Below, one piece after another: positions 53,717 through 60,671 of a stretch of 60,671 nucleotides of DNA. This DNA is from an uncultured Actinomycetes bacterium (GTDB taxonomy: Bacteria > Actinomycetota > Actinomycetes > Nanopelagicales > Nanopelagicaceae): NCBI GenBank assembly GCA_903832395.1, contig CAILBF010000149.1:1-60671 (forward strand), read 5' to 3'. Positions within the stretch are counted from its first letter, which is position 1, and each line of letters begins with the position of its first letter. Below the pieces are notes generated by a model. The model searched no databases. It was not told the origin of the DNA and saw nothing but the letters and a program-made list of their open reading frames with translations. The position numbers and the translations under genes are program-made.

Positions 53717-54367
53717 TTAAGCAGAAGGAGCGCCACTTTCCTCACCATAGACAGGCTCTGGGATAGAGCCGGCATTATGTTCGATTAAACTCCATTGACG
53801 TGGATTGCGTTCAAGAATCGACCATGATGCATTTGAAAGTCCACCGATTACTCCCCAATGCGAAAGTGGTAGCCGCAAGAGTTCGCCTAAAACACATCGG
53901 GCGGTGCCACCATGGGTGGCAACAACTAGTAACTGATCACTCTTTCCTTCTAGCTCTGCATTAATTACCTCAACAGCGCGCAAGGCAACTTCACTTCGTC
54001 GCTCCCCCGTTGTTCCGGCTGGATTATCATCACCGTCAATCCAGCGAATAAAGTTTTGAAAATCTTCGGCGCGATTTTCAGCCCCAGTCTTACCTTCCCA
54101 CAATCCGCCATTAGTTTCACGAAGTTTTTCATGAGTGCTAACGGTGAGGCCAACTAAGTTAGCTAAAGCTTGAGCGGTATTTCGAGCACGACTTAGATCG
54201 CTAGAGATTATCGCTGTAGGTTTCATAGATGCAAGAATCTTTGCGGCATGTTCTGCTTGATATCGACCCACATCATTTAATGGAATGTCGGAGTGGCCCT
54301 GAAAACGATTAACCAGGTTCCAATCAGTTTGGCCGTGACGCCATAAAAGTACGCGATTACCTGCCAT
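53717..54367 (-). CDS. Histidine phosphatase family protein (phosphoglycerate mutase-like)
   Basis: A 216-residue histidine phosphatase. The catalytic LLWRHGQTDWN motif is at residues 7-17. The second block is SSDLSRARNTAQALA, and VVATHGGTARCVLGELL carries the second histidine. It may hydrolyse a phosphorylated metabolite; glucosyl-3-phosphoglycerate phosphatase and broad acid phosphatases are close relatives, so no symbol is given. The ATG overlaps the rsfS stop by 11 nt. This adjacency to rsfS and nadD is common in actinobacteria. Confidence 0.88.
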   Translation of the reverse strand: MAGNRVLLWRHGQTDWNLVNRFQGHSDIPLNDVGRYQAEHAAKILASMKPTAIISSDLSRARNTAQALANLVGLTVSTHEKLRETNGGLWEGKTGAENRAEDFQNFIRWIDGDDNPAGTTGERRSEVALRAVEVINAELEGKSDQLLVVATHGGTARCVLGELLRLPLSHWGVIGGLSNASWSILERNPRQWSLIEHNAGSIPEPVYGEESGAPSA

Positions 54368-54734
54368 GAACTGCGGCGGCTTTCACGGCTTCTAATTCGA
54401 TTGTTGGGCAGTCATTCCATAAGCGATCGAGCATGTAGTACTTGCGAAGCTCAGTACTTTGAATATGGACAACTAAATCTGAATAATCAAGGAGAATCCA
54501 CTCAGGACCTTTTTCGCGACGTGCAGGTTTTTCACCCATAGCGATTAATTGACGTTCGACTTCGTCGGCAATTGCATCAACCTGAGCGACATTTTGTCCA
54601 GTTGCGATAAGAAAAACCTCGCTCAGGACAAGCTGGTCAGATAGATCAATTGCGATCAAATCTGTGCCCATTTTTTCGATTACTGCGGCGGCGGCTGCTT
54701 GGGTTATTTCGAGGGTGCGTGCGCTAATTGTCAT
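54357..54734 (-). CDS. rsfS: Ribosome silencing factor RsfS
   Basis: Binds uL14 on the large subunit to block subunit joining under starvation. The 125-residue protein has the DUF143 features DLIAIDLSDQLVLSEVFLIATGQNVAQVDAIADEVE and GPEWILLDYSDLVVHIQS, ending YYMLDRLWNDCPTIEL. ATG 54734 overlaps the nadD stop by 11 nt and has GGGAG about 10 nt upstream; an ATG at 54743 sits too close to it. It is part of the run nadD-rsfS-phosphatase. Confidence 0.94.
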   Translation of the reverse strand: MTISARTLEITQAAAAAVIEKMGTDLIAIDLSDQLVLSEVFLIATGQNVAQVDAIADEVERQLIAMGEKPARREKGPEWILLDYSDLVVHIQSTELRKYYMLDRLWNDCPTIELEAVKAAAVHGR

Positions 54735-55272
54735 AGAGCGCATTCTCCCTTATAAATGCCGCAACAATTTCCGGTACATCCGTGCTCAATCCCGCACGAA
54801 TCGAGGTGGCCGAAACATCCAGAGCGGCTATATCGATGCCATGCGGGGCAAAACCTGGACGATTAATACAGATTATCGAGACCATTGTGTGGAGCTCTGG
54901 CGCACGGTGCCATTGATCGATCTTTGAATAGGCATCGGCTCCCATAATCAGAAAAATCTCATCGTTTGGGTACGTATTTCGAACCGCTTCGACAGTATCG
55001 ATTGCATAGCTAGGACCTTCACGCAGAATTTCAATCGGGTTTACTTCAACATGGGATGAGATATTTTCGGGAAGGGATGAAACTGCTAGTTGGCACATAG
55101 TTCGGCGCGCCGACCCAGAGGCAATCGGTGCGTTTTCGCGAAGCAATGGTTGGCCGGCAGGAACAAGTATTAATCGATCAATAATCTTCTTTTCAATAAG
55201 CTGTCTAATTACATGCAAGTGACCATTATGAATCGGGTCAAATGTTCCGCCGTAAATTCCAACTCGAGACAA
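54724..55272 (-). CDS. nadD: Nicotinate-nucleotide adenylyltransferase NadD
   Basis: Makes deamido-NAD from nicotinate mononucleotide and ATP. The 182-residue protein starts RVGIYGGTFDPIHNGHLHVIRQL, with the adenylyltransferase HxGH-type site, and has SASSIRA-like DVSATSIRAGLS near the end. GADAYSKIDQWHRAPEL is also typical. The start is TTG 55272, one base past the preceding small ORF stop. It leads into rsfS. Confidence 0.93.
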   Translation of the reverse strand: MSRVGIYGGTFDPIHNGHLHVIRQLIEKKIIDRLILVPAGQPLLRENAPIASGSARRTMCQLAVSSLPENISSHVEVNPIEILREGPSYAIDTVEAVRNTYPNDEIFLIMGADAYSKIDQWHRAPELHTMVSIICINRPGFAPHGIDIAALDVSATSIRAGLSTDVPEIVAAFIRENALYDN

Positions 55273-55273
55273 A

Positions 55274-55396
55274 TTAATCCCGGTCTAAACGAAGGACTAG
55301 ATAGAGAAATAGTGAGAGAACTCCAAAAGTTACGAGGCCGTAGGCAACTGCCGGCATTGGAAGTTCGCGAAGAGTTTCAGCGGCTAAGTTCGTCAT
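55274..55396 (-). CDS. Small single-pass membrane protein, 40 residues
   Basis: An ATG at 55396 with TAGGA upstream opens a 40-codon frame ending TAA at 55276-55274, just before nadD. The product MTNLAAETLRELPM leads to one hydrophobic helix (AVAYGLVTFGVLSLFLYLVLRL) and a short charged end DRD. It lies in the 136-base gap between ligA and nadD, with one base left to the nadD TTG. No function is known to me. A coding role is supported by the ribosome site, hydrophobic pattern and tight spacing. Confidence 0.7.
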   Translation of the reverse strand: MTNLAAETLRELPMPAVAYGLVTFGVLSLFLYLVLRLDRD

Positions 55397-55408
55397 AGTG
55401 AAATCCTA

Positions 55409-57430
55409 CTACGCGCCTGCAAGCAATTCTTTAAATTTCGCCTCGTCGATGACTGGAATGCCCAATTCGCCGGCCTTAGCTAACTTTGAACCTGGATCAC
55501 TGCCTACCAAGACGTAATCAGTCTTCTTGGAAACGGCAGAAGCGGCCTTGCCGCCATGGGCAAGAATTGTTTCGGCTATTGAATCTCGGGTATAGCTTTC
55601 TAATCCCCCGGTCACCACAAAGGTTAAACCGGAAAGAGTTTGCGGAAGTTGGACTGAAGCCTCTTGGGTAACGCGCACTCCTGCGGCCGTCCACTTAGAA
55701 ATAATCTCTTGATGCCAATCGATGCTAAACCACTCAATAATCGATTCGGCGATCGTTGCACCAACTCCATCAATCTCGGCAAGTTCTTCGGCAGTTGATG
55801 TTGAAATCTTCTCGATTGAGCCGCAGTGCGCTGCAAGAGCTTGCGCAGCAGTCGGACCAACATGGCGGATAGATAATGCAACTAGAACTCGCCATAAGGG
55901 CGCGTTCTTGGCCTTAGTTAGCGCAGCCAAAAGTTTTTCTACATTGAGTCCGAGTTCTCCGTCTTTCTTTGTAAAGAACTCTGAGGTTGCGAGCTTTTCC
56001 TTTGTAAGATCAAAGAGGTCGGATTCATCGGTAATAATCTTTGCATCTAGCAAAGCTGCCGCCGCTTCATAGCCCAAAACATCAATATCTAGGGCTGCAC
56101 GCGAGCCTATGTAATAAATGCGCTCTCGTAATTGGGCCGGACAGCTTTGGGCATTAGGGCATCGGATATCGACATCTCCATCTGACATTGCGCGAAGTGG
56201 CGAGCCACATTCAGGACAGTGGGTTGGCATAATAAATTCAACTTCAGTGCCAGTGCGCCGCTCAATCACTGGTCCTAGAACTTCAGGGATCACATCGCCA
56301 GCTTTTCGTATTACGACAATGTCACCGATTAATACGCCTTTACGAATAATTTCAGAGGCATTATGTAGCGTTGCATTTGTCACGGTTGAGCCTGCAACTT
56401 TCACTGGCTCCATGAAAGCAAACGGCGTAACTCGTCCTGTGCGACCAATACTGACTTTAATATCGAGCAAGCGAGTTGTGACCTCTTCAGGTGGATATTT
56501 ATAAGCGATCGCCCATTTTGGTGCACGTGAAGTAAAACCTAGTTGAGATTGCTCTGCAATTGAATCGACTTTAATAACTACGCCATCGATCTCATGTTCG
56601 ATGTCGTGACGATGACGACCATAATGCTCAATGTATTTTTCAACTTCTAGCCTGGTTGAACATACTTTTAAACGATCGCTAGTGGGCAGCCCTAATCCTT
56701 TAAGAACTGCGTAGGCACCGCTTTGTGATTCAAATTCAATACCTTTACGAGCTCCGATGCCGTGAACAACAATTGATAATGGACGCGCGGCAGTAACGCG
56801 CGGATCTTTTTGTCGAAGTGAACCAGCTGCCGCATTTCGGGGATTGGCAAAGAGCGGTTTACCTAACTCCTCTAATCCATCATTTAGCTCGTTAAAGGCC
56901 GCGAGCGGAAAGAAAACTTCTCCACGAACTTCAATCAGCGCTGGAATATCTTTGCCCTTTAACGTATGAGGCAGGTTCTTAATAGTTTTAACATTAAGGG
57001 TGACATCCTCGCCCGTTACGCCATTTCCCCGTGTCAGACCACGGATCAACTGACCGTTCTCATATGTTAAGTTAATTGCAAGTCCATCGACTTTTAGTTC
57101 GCACAAATATGTTGGCTTAAGTATCTCTTTTTCAACACGATCAAACCATCCTGAAAGTTCGTCCCGATCAAAGACGTTATCAAGGCTCATCATCTTTTCA
57201 ATGTGATCGTGTTGTGTAAATGACGTTGCAAACCCACCACCGATACCAAGAGTCGGTGAATCGGCCTCACGAAGCTCTGGATATTTGGCTTCAAGTGCAG
57301 TCAGTTCGCGAAGAAGTCCATCGAACTCAGAATCTGTAATCGTTGGGGCATCTAGGACGTGGTATTTAAATTGATGATCGCGAATCTCATTGGTGAGTTC
57401 GGCCATTCGGTGGCGGGCTGTATTACTCAC
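55409..57430 (-). CDS. ligA: NAD-dependent DNA ligase LigA
   Basis: Seals nicks during replication and repair using NAD. The 673-residue enzyme has the adenylation lysine in CELKVDGLAIN (Lys113), the nucleotidyltransferase and OB domains, a four-cysteine zinc finger (CPECGSPL and CPNAQSCPAQ), the helix-hairpin-helix region with RHVGPTAAQALA and IDGVGATIAESI, and a C-terminal BRCT domain (LSGLTFVVTGGLESYTR). Length is typical. GTG 57430 directly follows the mnmA TAA; MAEL eight residues on is an alternative. Confidence 0.97.
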   Translation of the reverse strand: MSNTARHRMAELTNEIRDHQFKYHVLDAPTITDSEFDGLLRELTALEAKYPELREADSPTLGIGGGFATSFTQHDHIEKMMSLDNVFDRDELSGWFDRVEKEILKPTYLCELKVDGLAINLTYENGQLIRGLTRGNGVTGEDVTLNVKTIKNLPHTLKGKDIPALIEVRGEVFFPLAAFNELNDGLEELGKPLFANPRNAAAGSLRQKDPRVTAARPLSIVVHGIGARKGIEFESQSGAYAVLKGLGLPTSDRLKVCSTRLEVEKYIEHYGRHRHDIEHEIDGVVIKVDSIAEQSQLGFTSRAPKWAIAYKYPPEEVTTRLLDIKVSIGRTGRVTPFAFMEPVKVAGSTVTNATLHNASEIIRKGVLIGDIVVIRKAGDVIPEVLGPVIERRTGTEVEFIMPTHCPECGSPLRAMSDGDVDIRCPNAQSCPAQLRERIYYIGSRAALDIDVLGYEAAAALLDAKIITDESDLFDLTKEKLATSEFFTKKDGELGLNVEKLLAALTKAKNAPLWRVLVALSIRHVGPTAAQALAAHCGSIEKISTSTAEELAEIDGVGATIAESIIEWFSIDWHQEIISKWTAAGVRVTQEASVQLPQTLSGLTFVVTGGLESYTRDSIAETILAHGGKAASAVSKKTDYVLVGSDPGSKLAKAGELGIPVIDEAKFKELLAGA

Positions 57431-58504
57431 TTATTGCGTCTCACAAATAGTCGCCGACCCCACGACGCGATCGCCATCATAGATAACCATCGCTTGTCCT
57501 GTAGCAAGCCCAAGTAGCGCAGAATCAAGAACCGCAACAAGTAAACCATTTTCTACAAAGTACGTACAAGGCAGGGCGGCACCATGGGCTCGGATCTGAA
57601 CAAAGCCAATGTGCTTGCCCTCATCGATTGCTGGTCCGCACCAGACTGGGCGCTCACCGCGCATTGTTGTGATTGCCAAATCTTCGCGAGAGCCTACGAC
57701 AACGGTATTTGTAACGGGTTCAATCTTTAGGACAAATCGCGGCGAGCCGTCTGGGGTTGGAATCGTAAGACCCAAACCTTTACGTTGCCCGATTGTGTAT
57801 GTGTATGCGCCTTTGTGCTCGCCAATCTTTGTGCCACTTTGATCCACAATCGCTCCAACATCACTGCCTAGGCGATCGCGCAACCAGCCGGCGTTATCAC
57901 CAGATGGAACAAAGCAAATATCGTGACTGTCGGGCTTTTGAGCAACAGCTAATCCACGGGCTTCGGCCTCTTTGCGAATATCAACCTTTGTTGTATCGCC
58001 AAGTGGAAAAATCGCGCCAGAAATCTGTTCGACAGTTAGAACCGATAAGACATAGGACTGGTCCTTTGAGTGATCGACTGCGCGATGCAGCGTCTTTCCA
58101 CTTTCGCTCATCTGTGTTCGCGCATAATGGCCTGTCACCACACCATCAAAACCCATTGCCCGCGCACGATCTAACACTGCGGCAAATTTAATTTTTTCGT
58201 TGCAGCGCAGACATGGATTCGGAGTTCGACCCGCAGCATATTCAGCTAAGAAATCCTCTACTACTCCATCATGAAACTCTTCGGCCATATCCCAGATATA
58301 AAAAGGAATACCAATTACATCGGCGGCGCGACGTGCATCATGTGAGTCTTCAATAGTGCAACAACCCCGTGCGCCTGATCGGTATTTTTGAGGATTAGCA
58401 GATAGGGCTAAGTGCACACCTATTACTTCATGGCCCGCTTCTACTGCACGGGCAGCGGCCACGGCAGAGTCAACTCCACCGCTCATTGCTGCGATTAACT
58501 TCAT
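57431..58504 (-). CDS. mnmA: tRNA-specific 2-thiouridylase MnmA
   Basis: Makes 2-thiouridine at the wobble base of Lys, Glu and Gln tRNAs. The 357-residue protein has the PP-loop SGGVDS (8-13), TPNPCLRCNE with the catalytic Cys98, and the second cysteine in SHDICFVPSGD. IGQRKGLGL follows. The ATG overlaps the cysteine desulfurase stop by 4 nt; that enzyme supplies its sulfur, so the pair is functionally linked. Confidence 0.96.
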   Translation of the reverse strand: MKLIAAMSGGVDSAVAAARAVEAGHEVIGVHLALSANPQKYRSGARGCCTIEDSHDARRAADVIGIPFYIWDMAEEFHDGVVEDFLAEYAAGRTPNPCLRCNEKIKFAAVLDRARAMGFDGVVTGHYARTQMSESGKTLHRAVDHSKDQSYVLSVLTVEQISGAIFPLGDTTKVDIRKEAEARGLAVAQKPDSHDICFVPSGDNAGWLRDRLGSDVGAIVDQSGTKIGEHKGAYTYTIGQRKGLGLTIPTPDGSPRFVLKIEPVTNTVVVGSREDLAITTMRGERPVWCGPAIDEGKHIGFVQIRAHGAALPCTYFVENGLLVAVLDSALLGLATGQAMVIYDGDRVVGSATICETQ

Positions 58505-59646
58505 GTGAGGTTTGCCGCCCTTCCACGGGCAATTACATCGGGCAGCACTGACACAACAAAATCACAATCACTCGCCGTACTTGTTGCTCCAAATGAAAAG
58601 CGTAGAGATGACTGCGCAGTTATTTCATTATGACCCATAGCAAGCAGGACATGACTCGCCTCATGTACGCCAGCACTGCATGCAGAGCCCGTTGAACAAG
58701 AGATGTGCTGGGCATCCATGAGCAGCAACAAAGTATCGCTCTGTGTTCCCGGGAAAGTAATATTTACAATTCCAGGTAACCGCTCCGATGCAAGACCATT
58801 TATTACTGCATCTGGAATCAAGGATTGCACCGCGGATATGAATCGATCGCGTAATTGCGCCACTGCGCCAGCGTTGTAATGTGAACTTGCTGCCGCTGCT
58901 GCAAAGCCAACTATGCCGGGGGCATTTAATGTACCGCTTCGTATTTCGCGCTCTTGTCCCCCACCGTGTAAAAGAGATGGAATCTCAACTGTGCGTTTTA
59001 ATATTAGTGCGCCGATTCCGAGGGGGCCGCCAATCTTATGGGCGCTAATAGTCATTGCGGTAACACCCATTTGAGCAAATGACAGAAGCGTCTTCTTAAA
59101 ACTCTGTACCGCATCTGTGTGTACTGGTATCTCGCCAGCAATTGCAACTACATCAGCAATTGGTTGTAAAACTCCGGTTTCATTATTTGAGTGCATCACA
59201 GAGATAACTGCGATTTCATCTCCGCGAGATTCAACTAAACTCTTGAGAAAAGCCAGATCGATGATTCCATCGATATTTACTGGGATTTCAATTACTTCTG
59301 CCGACTCGTGTTCTGCTAGCCAATGTGCTGGATCTAAAATCGCATGGTGCTCAATACTTGAAATTACAACGACATGCTTTCCTTTATCGCGTCCAGCCCA
59401 GTACAAACCTTTCAGTGCAATATTATTTGCCTCTGTTCCGGAGGCGGTAAAAATAACTTCACTCGGCAAGGAACCTAGCTCTTTAGCAAGAGCTTCCCGG
59501 GCATCTTCAAGGGTTTTCCGTGTTGCACGGCCATGCGTATGCAGACTTGAAGGATTGCCTAACTGTGCCAACTGCGCCGTCATCGCAAGAAGTGCGCTTT
59601 CGACCATCGGCGTTGTTGCCGCATGGTCGGCATAGATCGATGACAT
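58501..59646 (-). CDS. Cysteine desulfurase (NifS/IscS type)
   Basis: Takes sulfur from cysteine for tRNA thiolation and Fe-S assembly. From ATG 59646 (MSSIYADHAATTP) the 381-residue enzyme has SGTEANNIALKG (PLP), the PLP lysine in ISAHKIGGPLG and the sulfur-carrying cysteine loop STGSACSAGVHEASHVL. The longer frame to 59718 lacks support; AGGATTAG precedes the ATG. It is next to mnmA and follows etfA by 10 nt. IscS versus NifS subtype is not resolved. Confidence 0.95.
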   Translation of the reverse strand: MSSIYADHAATTPMVESALLAMTAQLAQLGNPSSLHTHGRATRKTLEDAREALAKELGSLPSEVIFTASGTEANNIALKGLYWAGRDKGKHVVVISSIEHHAILDPAHWLAEHESAEVIEIPVNIDGIIDLAFLKSLVESRGDEIAVISVMHSNNETGVLQPIADVVAIAGEIPVHTDAVQSFKKTLLSFAQMGVTAMTISAHKIGGPLGIGALILKRTVEIPSLLHGGGQEREIRSGTLNAPGIVGFAAAAASSHYNAGAVAQLRDRFISAVQSLIPDAVINGLASERLPGIVNITFPGTQSDTLLLLMDAQHISCSTGSACSAGVHEASHVLLAMGHNEITAQSSLRFSFGATSTASDCDFVVSVLPDVIARGRAANLT

Positions 59647-59656
59647 AGGTCTAATC

Positions 59657-60610
59657 CTATGACTTGCGCGCGTTAACACCCTCCGTGGCCTTTGGTAGCA
59701 CCGCAAAGAGATCGCCAATTACGCCAAAATCTGCGAGCTCGAAGAGAGGAGCCTCAGGATCTTTGTTAATGACCACGATGGCCTTACTTGTCTGCATGCC
59801 AGCTCGATGTTGAATTGCGCCAGAGATTCCACATGCAACATATAACTGCGGACTAACTGTTTTTCCAGTCTGTCCAACTTGGTGTGAGTGCGGGTACCAA
59901 CCAGCATCAGTTGCCGCACGCGATGCTCCAACGGCTGCACCAAGTGAATCTGCAAAGGCTTCAACTGCACCAAAATCTCCGTTGGTTCCACGTCCACCTG
60001 AAACAATGATATTTGCTTCAGTCAATTCTGGACGTCCACCTTGCACTGGAGGTTCTGATGATGTAACTATTGCCTTTTTTGAACTCTCTGATATTTCAAA
60101 AACTGCATTTTCAACTGTTGGTGTTCCAGTATTGGTGTTTGCCTCAACTGTGTTGGGGCGAAGGGTAATTATTGGTGTCCCGTGTGAGACCTTTGAATGA
60201 ACGGTAGTTGATCCACCAAAAACAACTTGAGTGGCGGTAGCATCATCACTTACATCAACTGCATCAGTAATAATTCCTGAATTACATTTCACGGCGACTC
60301 TTGCGGCAACCTCTTTGCCAAATGCATGGGAAGCGATCAAAAGGGCTTTCGGATTTTTAGTAGCGATAATTTGAGCAAGCACATCGGCGGCTGCAGAGAC
60401 GCCATAAGTTATAAAACTATCGGATTCGACAACTAGTACATGGGTAATCGATCCATGCGTTAGCTCTGATGCATAACTAGCGCCAAGGCCGCTTGGGGCA
60501 AGTACAACTGCAGTTACTTCACCCATCCGCGAAGCTGCCGTTGCAAGTTCTGCCGTAGTTTTAGTTACTTTAGCTCCAATAAAATCGGCCAGAATTAACA
60601 CGCTGCTCAT
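59657..60610 (-). CDS. etfA: Electron transfer flavoprotein α subunit
   Basis: Accepts electrons from acyl-CoA dehydrogenases and passes them to the quinone pool through ETF dehydrogenase. The 317-residue chain has the FAD domain block ACGISGAIQHRAGMQTSKAIVVINKDPEAPLFELADFGVIGDLF, and SGGRGTNGDFGAVEAFADSLGAAVGASRA earlier. The ATG overlaps the etfB stop by 4 nt (ATGA). It is the natural acceptor for the two dehydrogenase cassettes in the window. Confidence 0.96.
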   Translation of the reverse strand: MSSVLILADFIGAKVTKTTAELATAASRMGEVTAVVLAPSGLGASYASELTHGSITHVLVVESDSFITYGVSAAADVLAQIIATKNPKALLIASHAFGKEVAARVAVKCNSGIITDAVDVSDDATATQVVFGGSTTVHSKVSHGTPIITLRPNTVEANTNTGTPTVENAVFEISESSKKAIVTSSEPPVQGGRPELTEANIIVSGGRGTNGDFGAVEAFADSLGAAVGASRAATDAGWYPHSHQVGQTGKTVSPQLYVACGISGAIQHRAGMQTSKAIVVINKDPEAPLFELADFGVIGDLFAVLPKATEGVNARKS

Positions 60611-60671
60611 ATCAACTTCCTCTCTGCTAAAAACTCAACAAGTTTTTCTGCTCCAGTGCCGTCATCGGTGA
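60607..60671 (-). CDS. etfB: Electron transfer flavoprotein β subunit (C-terminal end only)
   Basis: Only about 20 codons of the 3' end fall in the window, reading TDDGTGAEKLVEFLAERKLI and a TGA at 60609-60607. This ending and its ATGA overlap with etfA identify it as the partner subunit gene, whose body lies beyond the window edge. The stop overlaps the etfA start. Confidence 0.85.
   Translation of the reverse strand, partial: TDDGTGAEKLVEFLAERKLI

Noticed and set aside
1..60671. CRISPR arrays, transposases, integrases, phage genes
   Set aside because: No spaced short repeats and no such protein motifs were seen on either strand by eye; a tool search could still find small remnants.

Overview
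The window looks like a chromosomal segment of an actinobacterium of moderate GC (estimated by eye, not computed). Evidence: genes for cofactor F420 synthesis and use, a complete mycofactocin cluster, frequent GTG and TTG starts, several start codons 6-8 nt behind a TANNNT box (leaderless transcripts), a PucR regulator, and a conserved housekeeping block (etfB-etfA, cysteine desulfurase, mnmA, ligA, nadD, rsfS). A small-genome aquatic lineage is possible, but I cannot prove it from this window.

Layout. (1) 1-2181: F420 genes: cofD (cut by the window start) divergent from cofC and an F420-dependent NADP oxidoreductase. (2) 2193-6084: a polyamine/PotABCD-type ABC transporter. (3) 6248-9574: thiolase-fold protein without catalytic cysteines, Zn-ribbon/OB-fold DUF35 partner, MFS exporter, SnoaL-like protein. 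(4) 9859-11415: PucR-type activator. (5) 11467-16223: acyl-CoA synthetase, two-subunit acyl-CoA dehydrogenase and enoyl-CoA hydratase, overlapping as one operon. (6) 16297-22534: class III aminotransferase, two paralogous aldehyde dehydrogenases, and a divergent acyl-CoA synthetase. (7) 22548-28920: F420-type luciferase-like oxidoreductase and an oligopeptide/nickel-type ABC importer. (8) 29241-34803: MmgE/PrpD protein, tautomerase-like small protein, and an alcohol dehydrogenase / aldehyde dehydrogenase / alcohol dehydrogenase set of the mycofactocin-associated NDMA-dependent family. (9) 34948-41911: CoA-transferase, enoyl-CoA hydratase, second acyl-CoA dehydrogenase pair, FAD amine-oxidase-like protein, fourth aldehyde dehydrogenase. 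(10) 42043-49432: mftF-E-D-C-B-A on the minus strand, mftR-mftG divergent. (11) 49463-53418: split-barrel flavoprotein, iron-type alcohol dehydrogenase, and a CoA-transferase pair. (12) tRNA-Ala(GGC) and then core genes to the window end.

How it fits together (inference). The 2-53.5 kb stretch reads as a catabolic island. Importers bring in an amine or peptide-like compound and probably a bulky alcohol or acid. Alcohol dehydrogenases with tightly bound NAD would pass electrons to mycofactocin, made by the mft genes and reoxidised through MftG. Aldehyde dehydrogenases give acids. CoA ligases or CoA-transferases activate them. Heteromeric acyl-CoA dehydrogenases, hydratases and a retro-aldolase-like thiolase/DUF35 pair shorten the chain. 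F420 enzymes supply a second non-NAD redox system. The substrate cannot be named from sequence alone. No transposase, integrase, CRISPR array or rRNA was seen.
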